From assembly GCA_958296405.1 (NCBI GenBank), contig OY282519.1:1100132-1164131 (forward strand): DNA of 64,000 nucleotides, written 5' to 3'. The notes beneath the pieces are model-generated. The model ran no database searches. It saw only the letters and a program-made list of their open reading frames with translations, and was not told where the DNA came from. Every line of letters starts with the position of its first letter. Position 1 is the first letter of the stretch. Both the position numbers and the translations under genes were made by a program. The DNA is from an uncultured Pseudomonadales bacterium. GTDB lineage: Bacteria; Pseudomonadota; Gammaproteobacteria; Pseudomonadales; Azotimanducaceae. Positions 24,902 through 33,356 of the stretch are shown here, piece by piece.

Positions 24902-27586
24902 GTGAGACCAGCAGTGACGAACGGACAAACGGCTCAAGGCCTAAGACGTTTGTTGACAAGCATTTGGAATTGCCTCGCTGCGCGAACAAGAACCTCCGGA
25001 ACAGCGTCTTGCGTAGTAGCCGCAATCTTGTATACCGCCATCATCGCCGGCTGTGCGCACACCTCCTATTATGCATCCGTGACCGCCGCACAGCTAGACG
25101 AAAAACCCTACGGCGGACCAATCACCCCGCTGCCCAACGACGATTGCGACCTAGGGTGTCCTTGCAAACCATACGACAGTGTTTTTGACGACGAACATAT
25201 TGCCAAGCAAGACTATCGCCGCAAGTCCTTGATCCCCAATATTTGCGCGAACCGCTCCACTGTACAGGAGAGTGATCCCAAGACGTCCGATCAACGGCTA
25301 TCCGTGGCCGTAATTGAATTCGATGATGATGGGCTTCATTGGGATCCCGATCAAGTCACGCAGGTTGAGCGGGAAATCGTGCGAGTGTCGCAAGCTCAAA
25401 TGGAGAATAAGTTGAACAGCGAAGGCATTATCCTATTTGTTTTCATACATGGCTGGCGACATAACGCGAGCGAGGGTAGCACGAACTTGCGCGACTTCAG
25501 GCGCTGGGCAAAAACACTGGCGCAGTCCGACGATGTCTGTTTTCACGCTAGTCCAGACGAGGGAGAGTGTACCTCAAGACCGCATGTGCTCGCTGTCTAC
25601 ATTGGTTGGCGAGGTGATTCTCTCGGGTTGACCAATCGTCTCACCAGTCGATGGGATACTCTTGGTCGTTTTATCAAGACTCCCCAATACTTGACCTTCT
25701 GGAGTCGAAAACGTAGCGCTCGCGCACTCGCAACGACGCCTCTTACGACTACGATATATCGCCTATTGGCAGAGGTCCAGAATGTGGACAACGAACGCCG
25801 AAAAGCCATGGAGAGGAACCGCCGCGAGGCGTTGGAGGAGCAGCGTCGCGAAGCCCAAAACGAAAAGCCCTCTGATCGCGATTCCGAGGACGATGGGTAC
25901 GCGAGATACTCCATGTTCCCGGCGTCCAAAAGCATTTTCATTGGCCACTCTTTTGGCGCTAAGGCGCTCGAGTATGCTATGGCTCAATCATTCGTTGGTG
26001 CTCGAGCAATGTCGCAGAAACTTATGGCCGTGGAGGTTGGCGATGAAATCCGTGAGGTCAACAACATGGTGGAGGAGCGAAAAGACCTCAGAGCTGCTAT
26101 CGACGACAGATGGAAGTCTATCAAGAAGATCGGAGAAGCCATCGATCATCTAAATGGTCTGCGGTCGGATTTGCTGCTAGCAATCGAGGGTCTCAACAGC
26201 GAGATTGAGGCAGTCGAAGGGAGTATCTTGCGGGCTGAGCAGGATATCGAGCGTTACCAACGAGACCAAACGGCATTTCGACCGCGGGCTCACATCGTCG
26301 CGTGTGACACTTATGATCAAAACCGTGTGGTACAGTGCGGGAGCCTCCAACGGCAGGGATTGTGTGCCATTCGAGAAGTGAACTGTCTCTATGCGAGCTA
26401 TAGCTCTTCGATTCGTGCCAAGTTATCGGAGGCTGACGCCTCCGGGGAGCCTACGGTATGGACGCGTACAGGTGTTTCCGACCCATTGAAAGTGGTGTCC
26501 GAGGCGGCGTTTGAAGGATTTATGGACCAGTGGGTTGAATTCGAACAGAGGTTGAGCAATTTCCAAAAACGAGTTGCACCATCGAACGAGTTTATCGCAG
26601 AGAGCGCGGATTCGAATGACCGTTTTGCGACGACGACGAGCCTTCTAGCGGAGTTGGAAAAACCGTTGATACCACACTACAACTTCAAGTTTTCTTCTGG
26701 ATTTTTTTTGGAAGATCCAACTACGGATGTCGAAAGATCGCTTATGAATGCCTTGACGCCCGCCTCCACACATATCGAGGGGATTTCGGCAGACCTCGCG
26801 CAGGAGCTAAACGGAATGAAAGTTGAAACGGCGAAAATGGAGATGAATAAGCAACGTTTAGACCGACTCGAAAATAGCCTCCACAGCTTTTCGGAACAGG
26901 AGAAAGGGTTGATCGTGCAACTAGAAATCAACAGAGTGGCTAGGACAGAACATCTGGAAGAGGTCGAGACATTGTCCGTGGCTCTAGATGGCTTCTCGGA
27001 CTTAATGCTATCAGAACGGGAAGACGATCTTAGGCATATGATAGAGAATCACTTGCGTCCCCCTGTCGATCTCGTCCTACTATTGAACCCAGCTATGGAG
27101 GCGATTTCGTCGTTCAATCTGATTTCTGCAATGAATCAAGTGCAAAGTACGCCGGTACCGTTCCTCAAGCGTCCAGATGTGCCTTGGATTGTGTCTATCA
27201 CGTCGAGGGCCGATGATGCGACGAAGCGGCTCTTTCCTCAAGGCGTGGCGGTGGGGCGCATGCTGCGGCCGCCACTCAGTGGACGCACGGAGTTCGTCAT
27301 TCGAGAAAGTCGCGACGACGAACCGTGCATCAATGTCCGGCTTGGTTCCCTTTTGTCCCAAACAGCAGGACATCTAGATGAAATGATTAGTCACAAGGTG
27401 GCCGGAGGGGATCGGCAGGCCTCTGTCTTCAATGGAAAAGAAGATGGCGACTTTGGCATTTTCGAGGGTGGATCTGGATGTCCAAACTCAGACTATTGGA
27501 TAGTATCCGCAGGACCTGAATTTTATCAAAGACCATGGAAGTGTCTTTGGGCGCGACGTACTTCGGCTTCTGCTCGACCTAGTTAA
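24902..27586 (+). CDS. Alpha/beta-hydrolase-like lipoprotein with coiled-coil insertion
   Basis: 894-aa protein. A hydrophobic segment ends in IIAGC, placing a lipobox Cys at residue 51. Hydrolase features: LFVFIHGWRHNA near residue 181 (oxyanion strand) and IFIGHSFGAKALE near 345 (GxSxG nucleophile elbow, Ser in GHSFG). Between ~355 and ~680 the chain is dominated by charged heptad-rich segments likely to form coiled coils; the last ~200 residues contain VDLVLLLNPAMEA and VSITSRADDATKRLF, where the hydrolase core may resume. The region is visibly more AT-rich than neighbours, suggesting separate acquisition. GTG 24902 (or 24914) is the start. Likely an anchored lipase/esterase-type effector; the substrate is unknown. 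Confidence 0.6.
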   Translation: MRPAVTNGQTAQGLRRLLTSIWNCLAARTRTSGTASCVVAAILYTAIIAGCAHTSYYASVTAAQLDEKPYGGPITPLPNDDCDLGCPCKPYDSVFDDEHIAKQDYRRKSLIPNICANRSTVQESDPKTSDQRLSVAVIEFDDDGLHWDPDQVTQVEREIVRVSQAQMENKLNSEGIILFVFIHGWRHNASEGSTNLRDFRRWAKTLAQSDDVCFHASPDEGECTSRPHVLAVYIGWRGDSLGLTNRLTSRWDTLGRFIKTPQYLTFWSRKRSARALATTPLTTTIYRLLAEVQNVDNERRKAMERNRREALEEQRREAQNEKPSDRDSEDDGYARYSMFPASKSIFIGHSFGAKALEYAMAQSFVGARAMSQKLMAVEVGDEIREVNNMVEERKDLRAAIDDRWKSIKKIGEAIDHLNGLRSDLLLAIEGLNSEIEAVEGSILRAEQDIERYQRDQTAFRPRAHIVACDTYDQNRVVQCGSLQRQGLCAIREVNCLYASYSSSIRAKLSEADASGEPTVWTRTGVSDPLKVVSEAAFEGFMDQWVEFEQRLSNFQKRVAPSNEFIAESADSNDRFATTTSLLAELEKPLIPHYNFKFSSGFFLEDPTTDVERSLMNALTPASTHIEGISADLAQELNGMKVETAKMEMNKQRLDRLENSLHSFSEQEKGLIVQLEINRVARTEHLEEVETLSVALDGFSDLMLSEREDDLRHMIENHLRPPVDLVLLLNPAMEAISSFNLISAMNQVQSTPVPFLKRPDVPWIVSITSRADDATKRLFPQGVAVGRMLRPPLSGRTEFVIRESRDDEPCINVRLGSLLSQTAGHLDEMISHKVAGGDRQASVFNGKEDGDFGIFEGGSGCPNSDYWIVSAGPEFYQRPWKCLWARRTSASARPS

Positions 27587-27730
27587 GCAAAACGATCTTA
27601 TCTATCCTAGATGCAAAAATTGTTTTGGGCCAGGATGGTACAGTATCGCCCGCTAGCAGTAGTTTGCTGAAGTGTCTTGACGAACCTCATAAGGTGAGTA
27701 CGACGTCGGGTGGTAACCTTGCCGGAGTAC

Positions 27731-28117
27731 TTACAACGGAAGGAATGCCCGATCAGCCTCGACCCAACGCACCTCCGGAAGCGACAACAATAGCGCCAGC
27801 ACACTTGGCGTTGCCCTTACGGCCAGCACCGGCAACGTTTCATAGACGCGAATCGCGGCCAACCCGTCCGCGGACATAACGGTTCGCAATCGCGCCAATA
27901 CCCGTGCCCGCGCTGTCGCCAACGGCTCACCCTCTTGGGCGGCGAGGGTGACGAGAATCGGGATGAAACCGGGAGTTTCGATTTCGCTCGGCATGTGCTC
28001 CCCGGCATCCGCCTGCGGCGGCGTCAGGAGACAGCAGCCCGTAGCGATGGTCGCAAGTGCCAGTGTCAGCACCATGCGGAGGTGCCGCCAATGGCCCTTA
28101 CCGGCTCGCTTGCTCAT
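27731..28117 (-). CDS. Small lipoprotein resembling subtilase propeptide (I9)
   Basis: 128-aa predicted lipoprotein (TIATGC lipobox after a short hydrophobic stretch). The body, FIPILVTLAAQEG, then a helix, ETLPVLAVRATPSVLALL and LPEVRWVEAD, follows the beta-alpha-beta pattern of the inhibitor-I9/subtilisin propeptide fold, ending in V-E-x-D as propeptides do. ATG 28117 overlaps the subtilase stop (ATGA), with GGGAG upstream; a longer frame to 28132 exists. The subtilase next door has its own N-terminal region, so this may be a separate inhibitor or chaperone in trans. Confidence 0.6.
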   Translation of the reverse strand: MSKRAGKGHWRHLRMVLTLALATIATGCCLLTPPQADAGEHMPSEIETPGFIPILVTLAAQEGEPLATARARVLARLRTVMSADGLAAIRVYETLPVLAVRATPSVLALLLSLPEVRWVEADRAFLPL

Positions 28118-29664
28118 ATCACCGGCTCCCATACTTTCTTCTTCTCCCGCGGCGGTTCGGGTTCTTCCTCGTCTTCGTCGCTCGCTGGCGGCTCCGGCGT
28201 CGGTTCAACGGGCGTCTCTTCGTTCGCCGGCGGTTCTGGTGCCGGCTCCGGTTCGACCGGCGGTTCCTCCGGTGCCGTCTCTGGCTCCCGCCGTTCTACT
28301 TCGTCCTCTCTCGGCCTGCCACCCGTCAGATGCGCGATCGCGGCCTGCACCTGCACCAGCTCCGCCGCCGTGCCCCGCTGCCGAAAGTCGTCGATGCGCT
28401 GCCCGGTCGCTTTGAGCGCAGCCACCAAGTCCTCCACGCTGGCTTCTGGCGCTGCCTGCCGCAGCAGGGCCATCACGCCGGCGACATGGGGCGCGGCCAT
28501 CGAGGTGCCGTCGAAGGCGTCGTAGCCTTGGCGCAGTCGGCCGCTGCTGGCGTCCAACACGGAGGAGCGGATGGCGACGCCTGGGGCCAGCACGTCCAGA
28601 GTCGGGCCGCTGTTGGAGAAGGCGGCCACTTGGGCGCGTTTGTCCACCGCGCCGACGCTTACGAAGCCGTCCACGCAGGCTGGGAAGCCCACTGGAGCGG
28701 CGCGTCCTTGCGACGAACCGTTGCCGGATGCCACCACCACCGGAACCCCGGCTTCACGGAACAGGCGGGCGGCCAAGTCCCACACCGTGGCTTGGCACAC
28801 GCCGTAGCTGTCGCGTTCGGCGCCCAAGCTCATGTTGACGGCCGCGATCTGGCCGGGGCGTTCGCGGGCGAGGGTGAGCACGCGGTCCAGCGCCGCGAGG
28901 ATGCCGTTGCCGGCCATGCCGCGGGAATCGCGGTTGGCGACGTTGAAGATCATCAGCCCGAGTTCTGGGCCGACGCCGGAGAGGTTGTCCGGCGCAGACT
29001 GGCCGAGCACGATGCCGGCCACATGCGTGCCGTGGGTGCCGACGGGCGCTGCGGCGCCGACGCCTACCATGGCAGGTTGGCCGTTCGGGCAGCGGTCCGC
29101 GAAGCAGCCCTCGTAGATGACGCGGCCGCGTAGGAAAGGGTGTGTGACATCGGCCCCGTCGTCAATCACAGCAACCGCGAGGCCCTCGCCGGTGAAACCG
29201 TCCGTCCAGGCGGCGTCTGCGCCGACCATGCGCACGCTGTCGCGCAGCGTCGGATACAGGATGGGGTCTTCCCACACCTCCACGCCGGCGCGATAGGTCT
29301 TGGCGCGGCGCAGGGCGGCGGCATCCAGGCGCATGGCCAGCACGGGGAAGTTGTCGTAGCGGCGGGTAACGACGGCTGTTGCAGAGGAGGACTGGAGCTC
29401 GCGGGTGAACTCGTCGCCAGTGATCGCCACGATGCCGCCGGCGGCGCTGCCTTGGCCGACTTCGTCGCCAGTGATGGGGCGCCAGCCCGTGACGAGGACG
29501 GGCACGGTGTCGCTGGTCGAAGCGGTAGCAAGCAGGCGGTCGAAATCGTCGGCGCTGGCGGGGGAACCGAGCAGCACTGCGACGAGAACGAGTGCATGGA
29601 AAGCCAGCGCACCGAGCGCATTTGTGGAGGGTTGGGGGGAGAGATGGGGTTGGCTGGCTTTCAT
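28114..29664 (-). CDS. Exported subtilisin-like serine protease (S8)
   Basis: 516-aa subtilase. Signal sequence ~17-38 (ALVLVAVLLGSPASA); N-terminal propeptide-like region to ~135; catalytic Asp168 (VIDDGAD), His211 (HGTHVAG), Ser388 (GTSMAAPHVAG), with VVVASGNGSS as the oxyanion Asn segment. The last ~75 residues are an extreme Pro/Glu tail ending KKKVWEPVI, perhaps a wall- or membrane-spanning stalk. ATG 29664 is used (a TTG precedes it). It lies behind caspase/FGE target B on the same strand, so it may be co-expressed with it apart from the hairpins between, and is coupled to the I9-like lipoprotein. Confidence 0.87.
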   Translation of the reverse strand: MKASQPHLSPQPSTNALGALAFHALVLVAVLLGSPASADDFDRLLATASTSDTVPVLVTGWRPITGDEVGQGSAAGGIVAITGDEFTRELQSSSATAVVTRRYDNFPVLAMRLDAAALRRAKTYRAGVEVWEDPILYPTLRDSVRMVGADAAWTDGFTGEGLAVAVIDDGADVTHPFLRGRVIYEGCFADRCPNGQPAMVGVGAAAPVGTHGTHVAGIVLGQSAPDNLSGVGPELGLMIFNVANRDSRGMAGNGILAALDRVLTLARERPGQIAAVNMSLGAERDSYGVCQATVWDLAARLFREAGVPVVVASGNGSSQGRAAPVGFPACVDGFVSVGAVDKRAQVAAFSNSGPTLDVLAPGVAIRSSVLDASSGRLRQGYDAFDGTSMAAPHVAGVMALLRQAAPEASVEDLVAALKATGQRIDDFRQRGTAAELVQVQAAIAHLTGGRPREDEVERREPETAPEEPPVEPEPAPEPPANEETPVEPTPEPPASDEDEEEPEPPREKKKVWEPVI

Positions 29665-29737
29665 CAAGGAGTTCAGTGTTGCCGGTACGCGATGCCTGCT
29701 ATGGAAGGATTAGAGCAGAGATCGGTCGCCCATCCGC

Positions 29738-29769
29738 AAGGGAAAATCGACCAAGGGCTTCGCCCTTGG
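29738..29769 (-). terminator. Post-VR hairpin 2 with T-run, copy B
   Basis: On the minus strand, CCAAGGGC-GAA-GCCCTTGG (29769-29751) is followed by TCGATTTTCCC. Identical stem to copy A but a shorter T-run. Confidence 0.6.
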
Positions 29770-29775
29770 AACCCA

Positions 29776-29795
29776 TCGGGGGGCTTGCCCCCCGA
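29776..29795 (-). other. Post-VR hairpin 1, copy B
   Basis: Same 8-bp G6/C6 stem and CAAG loop as copy A, at the same distance from the target-gene stop. The block from the variable region to this hairpin is essentially identical to copy A. Confidence 0.75.
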
Positions 29796-29820
29796 ACCCC
29801 CGAGGTAAGGAGGTTAAGAT

Positions 29821-32220
29821 TCATGGGGTGAGCGTCCGGGCCACCCGGAACCCGACGTAGAGGCTGCGGTCGCCGGTGGCGTCCCAGTCCCGGTCCGCGG
29901 CGCGGAGGACCGCTGGAATGAGGTCCCAGGCGCCGCCGCGCAAAACGCGCACGCCGCAATTCCCACTCAGCCACGCGCTCCCGTCGCTCGGCGCTCCACG
30001 GTAGCTGCCGTTCCAACAGTCCTCCGTCCACTCCCGAACGTTGCCATGCATGTCGTGCAGGCCCCAGGCGTTCGTGCCGAAACTCCCAACGGGCGCAGTC
30101 TTGCTGTCGTCCCACCGGCTGCCACAGCCCTCGCAGTTGGCCAAGTTGACGCCGATCGCGTCGCCCCAGCTATACGCCGTCTCCGTGCCCGCACGCGCCG
30201 CGTACTCCCACTCCGACTCGCTCAGCAGGCGGTACGGCTTCTTCGTCTTCTCCGCCAGCCATCGAACATAGCGCTTGGCGTCGCCCCAGCTCATATAGAT
30301 CACCGGGCGCCGACCGCGCCCCCAGCCTCTGTCCTTCGCGATGTCTTTGTGCCGCGGACAGCCACGATCACGCGCACAAGCATCCCACTCCTCAAACGTT
30401 ACCTCGTACCTGCCCACTGCGAACGGCGCGCCCATCGTCACCTCATGCACCGGGCCTTCGTCTTCGTCCCGTCCCCGCTCGTGCGACGGCGAACCCATCA
30501 TGAACGAGCCCGCCGGCACCACCACCATCTCGGGGCAGTCCGGGCAATCGCGCCCCACCCAGATGCCGTCCTCTTCAACGAACCCATCGAACGGTCCTTT
30601 GTTAGACGCCAACGTCGCCACGGCAGCTGCTCTGGCACTAGGAACCAGCGCGGCCTCGCGCGAGTTGGGATACCGCCGCAGAAAGGCGTCGAAGTCGGCC
30701 ACGCGCAAACTGCCAGCAAGGGACGGCCACACCAGTGTTGCTGCGCGCTGCCGCGCTTCCTCCGCAGCGGCGCCTTGCGGGTAGCGGGCGAGGTAGCCGT
30801 CCAGCGCAGATTTGCTCGCTCGCTGGACGCGCTGTCGAAGCGCCGCCACGGCCAACTCGGCGAAACGGCCATCCGGATTGCTCGCAAGATATTCCTCGAA
30901 CGCCTCTAGCCTGTTGCTCTTCTCCATGGGAACCCACACGAGTTCCTGCAGCCGGGCAAGAGCGAGCGGCGCGAACGTGCCACTGGGGAACTGTTGCAGA
31001 TACGCCTCGAACCCTGAGGCGTCGCCATCCTTCACGGATTCCCAGAAGGCGGCTTCCAGCGCTGCATCGCGGGCGGGCGCAGGCGCTGAAGGCGGCGGGT
31101 GCGCCGAGGGCGGCTGATCGTCCAAGAGCCGTGCGAACACGAACGCTTCGCCGCCTTGGGCCGTGGCAACCAGCAGCCACTCGCCACCGCGCACCTGACC
31201 CTTCACAACCACCTCTTCGCCAGCGGCGAGCGAGCCAGCCACCGGATGCTCGGTGCTTGGCCCCCTGCGCAAATTGGTGCGCTGCTTCGCCCAGCGCACG
31301 CCATCCAGCTCCTCGATGTCCCCTGGGGAGGCGCCACCCGGCCCCAGCGCCGGGCGCGTGCCGAACCCCGTGTCGCCGGAGAAGGCCAGCGACCTGTCGC
31401 CGTCGCCCAGCAAACTCGCCACTTGGTTCCGCTTGTAGGTGCGGCGGGCGGCGCGGGTCATGTGCCGGTCCAAGTAGCGTTTCGCCTCCGTCGCGCTTAC
31501 GCTGCCATCGCCGTCCGCATCGCCCTTGCCGTACAAGGCGTCCAGCAGGTGGTGGGTGAACATGCCGTGGCGGGCGGCGGTGTCCCAACTGGCCAGTTGG
31601 CCGCCGGAAGCGGCCGTCAGCACTGTCATGGCGCCAGCCACGGCGTTGGGCAGTGCCGCCGTGACGTACACGGGCGAGGCGTTCTCGATCAACATGCCGC
31701 GTTGGCTGCCGCCGGAGAAGCAGGCGTCCAAGAACACCGCCACGGAACCCGCTTCGTCCAGCTTCGCCAAGTTGGAATAAAGCAGATCGATGGGATAGGC
31801 GTTCAGCTCCGGCACGTTCGGGTCCGCATCTGCAGGCAGCAGATAGCCCTTGCCGTCCCGCTGGCCCGGCACGCCGTGGCCGGAGTAGAACACCACCACG
31901 TCCGAGCCCCCGGCGGGATCTAGGTAAGACCACAGGTTGCCTTGGGCGCTCGCCTGGTTGCCGAACGTGGCCACCATCTGCGCCTGCGTCGCATCGCGCA
32001 GGTCCAAGATGTTGTCCGGGTCGTAGCCGAGCGCATCCACCACATAGCGCTTGAACGCATCGGCGTCTCGGTGCGCGTAGCTCACCTCCGGCACCGCGCC
32101 TTGGTAGTGCCGATTGCCGATGATCACCGCCACGCCGCTCGAGTTGGCGTACGCGGCCACCCCGCTCGCGGAGAGGGTGAACGCAAGGCTCAGGGTCATG
32201 ACGAGACGGCGGACGACCAT
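29821..32220 (-). CDS. Exported caspase-like/SH3/FGE fusion, DGR target B
   Basis: 799-aa protein. Signal peptide ~1-25; caspase-like domain with His115 (YSGHG) and Cys167 (LDACFSGG); EF-hand loop DADGDGSVSATE; a bacterial SH3-like domain around residues 310-370 (TNLRRGPSTEHPVAGSL); a run of helical repeats with YLxxxPxGxFA spacing (~390-540); then the FGE domain (PAGSFMMGSP, SESEWEYAARAG, HGNVREWT). It ends LRGGAW, variable codons, then YVGFRVARTLTP like the other targets. ATG 32220 is chosen over TTG 32238 because the signal peptide starts there. Same presumed role as target A with a different middle. Confidence 0.88.
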   Translation of the reverse strand: MVVRRLVMTLSLAFTLSASGVAAYANSSGVAVIIGNRHYQGAVPEVSYAHRDADAFKRYVVDALGYDPDNILDLRDATQAQMVATFGNQASAQGNLWSYLDPAGGSDVVVFYSGHGVPGQRDGKGYLLPADADPNVPELNAYPIDLLYSNLAKLDEAGSVAVFLDACFSGGSQRGMLIENASPVYVTAALPNAVAGAMTVLTAASGGQLASWDTAARHGMFTHHLLDALYGKGDADGDGSVSATEAKRYLDRHMTRAARRTYKRNQVASLLGDGDRSLAFSGDTGFGTRPALGPGGASPGDIEELDGVRWAKQRTNLRRGPSTEHPVAGSLAAGEEVVVKGQVRGGEWLLVATAQGGEAFVFARLLDDQPPSAHPPPSAPAPARDAALEAAFWESVKDGDASGFEAYLQQFPSGTFAPLALARLQELVWVPMEKSNRLEAFEEYLASNPDGRFAELAVAALRQRVQRASKSALDGYLARYPQGAAAEEARQRAATLVWPSLAGSLRVADFDAFLRRYPNSREAALVPSARAAAVATLASNKGPFDGFVEEDGIWVGRDCPDCPEMVVVPAGSFMMGSPSHERGRDEDEGPVHEVTMGAPFAVGRYEVTFEEWDACARDRGCPRHKDIAKDRGWGRGRRPVIYMSWGDAKRYVRWLAEKTKKPYRLLSESEWEYAARAGTETAYSWGDAIGVNLANCEGCGSRWDDSKTAPVGSFGTNAWGLHDMHGNVREWTEDCWNGSYRGAPSDGSAWLSGNCGVRVLRGGAWDLIPAVLRAADRDWDATGDRSLYVGFRVARTLTP
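29854..29931 (-). other. Variable region B (DGR-type VR)
   Basis: Minus-strand counterpart of variable region A, with the same 24 codons after TGG. It reads D-L-I-P-A-V-L-R-A-A-D-R-D-W-D-A-T-G-D-R-S-L-Y-V. Differences from A and C fall almost only at codon positions 1 and 2. Confidence 0.82.
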
Positions 32221-32448
32221 CGCTTCTCTTGGCGGCAACTAGCGCAAACAAGCTTACTCGCTCGCCCCTATGGAAGTTTTAGCGCGAGAATCCGCCGCGC
32301 AAAGGCAAGACAGCGCATCCTCGCCGCCGCGCGGCTAGCGGTGCCAACGGGCCGGGCCAACGTCCTCGCCATTCTTCTGGCAGACATAGCGCGCCAAGCC
32401 CTTCCATAGCTCGTGCCATGGGAGTCCGTGAGCGAGGAGGAAGAGACG
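32221..32448. other. Divergent intergenic region
   Basis: 228 bases between target B (minus) and the lipoprotein gene (plus). It must hold promoters for both. I see no strong sigma-70 pair and no coding sequence beyond shadows. Confidence 0.4.
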
Positions 32449-33249
32449 ATGGCAAACCACACCGGGCACCGACCTGCGCTGAGGACACGCTTGCCGCTGG
32501 CAGCCCTCCACGATAGGCGCCGTTCTACGCTGAGGGCCTTCCTTCCGCTGGCCGCACTCTCGCTAGCGGCTTGCGCCGTGCCGGATTCCAGCGAAGGCGC
32601 GGAAGATCATACGCCAGTGGCGTCTGTCCCCGCTCAACCGACGGTAGCTAAGCCGGCCAGCGACATCCCATCGATGATCGTCGCCGAAGCGGTGCGCCAA
32701 GGCCCGGTGCCTCCGGCCTTGGCGCTGGCGGTGGCCAAGGTTGGCTCGAACATGGCCAGCAGCGCGTTGGGCGCCGCCGGGACGGTCGGCACGATGCAGA
32801 TTCCGCCCCGCCTAGCCGCGGAGTTCAACGCGGACGCAGACGATTTGCGTGACGCGGAGCCGAACATCCGCGCCGGCATCGCGTACCTAGCCGCTCTGCA
32901 GGCGCGTTACGCGGGCGATTGGCGGCTCGCGCTCTCCCACTATCGAGGCGGCCCGCTGCAAGAGATGAACAAGGGGCTCGCGCCACACCAGTTCACACGG
33001 CCTTATGTGCGTGACGTGCTGCGTTGGTGGCGGCTGTACCGGCACGGCCCGCTGGTTAGCGCCTGGCTGCGGAAGGCGCAAGGGCTGCCGCGCTTTGGCC
33101 CGCCCGATGCCGGCGCGATGCCCGGATTGCACCCTCTTCGGCAGGTTGAGCACAGCCCAGCGGCCCTCGCGCCGAGGCCCGCCACCGGCCGAGCCCACAG
33201 CGGAGGCCGCTGGCGCGCCGTCACCGGCGGCGCACGACGGTTCCGATGA
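32449..33249 (+). CDS. Lytic-transglycosylase-like lipoprotein lacking catalytic Glu
   Basis: 266-aa predicted lipoprotein (lipobox LAAC after a hydrophobic stretch). The middle follows the soluble-lytic-transglycosylase pattern: ALALAVAKVGSNM where active enzymes have V-x-x-x-E-S-x-x-N, GAAGTVGTMQIPP for the G-x-x-G-L-M-Q motif, IRAGIAYL and LALSHYRGG for the last motif. The catalytic Glu position is Gly (GGC), so it is probably a peptidoglycan-binding or otherwise non-catalytic relative. AGGAGGAA precedes ATG 32449. The C-terminal 40 residues are low complexity. The stop overlaps an in-frame ATG of the next frame (33246), but the next gene likely starts at 33357. Confidence 0.6.
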   Translation: MANHTGHRPALRTRLPLAALHDRRRSTLRAFLPLAALSLAACAVPDSSEGAEDHTPVASVPAQPTVAKPASDIPSMIVAEAVRQGPVPPALALAVAKVGSNMASSALGAAGTVGTMQIPPRLAAEFNADADDLRDAEPNIRAGIAYLAALQARYAGDWRLALSHYRGGPLQEMNKGLAPHQFTRPYVRDVLRWWRLYRHGPLVSAWLRKAQGLPRFGPPDAGAMPGLHPLRQVEHSPAALAPRPATGRAHSGGRWRAVTGGARRFR

Positions 33250-33356
33250 TCGGCAGGGCCAACACCACATCCGCCCTGCCCACTGGCAAGCGCCGCGGTA
33301 GGCAAACGCAACCCACTCGCATACTCTGCGCGGCACGGGCTCGGGGAGGAAAACGC

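Noticed and set aside
33246..33356. Upstream start for protein X at ATG 33246
   Set aside because: Although it overlaps the previous stop, the extra 37 residues are basic and low complexity, and ATG 33357 has a far stronger ribosome site.
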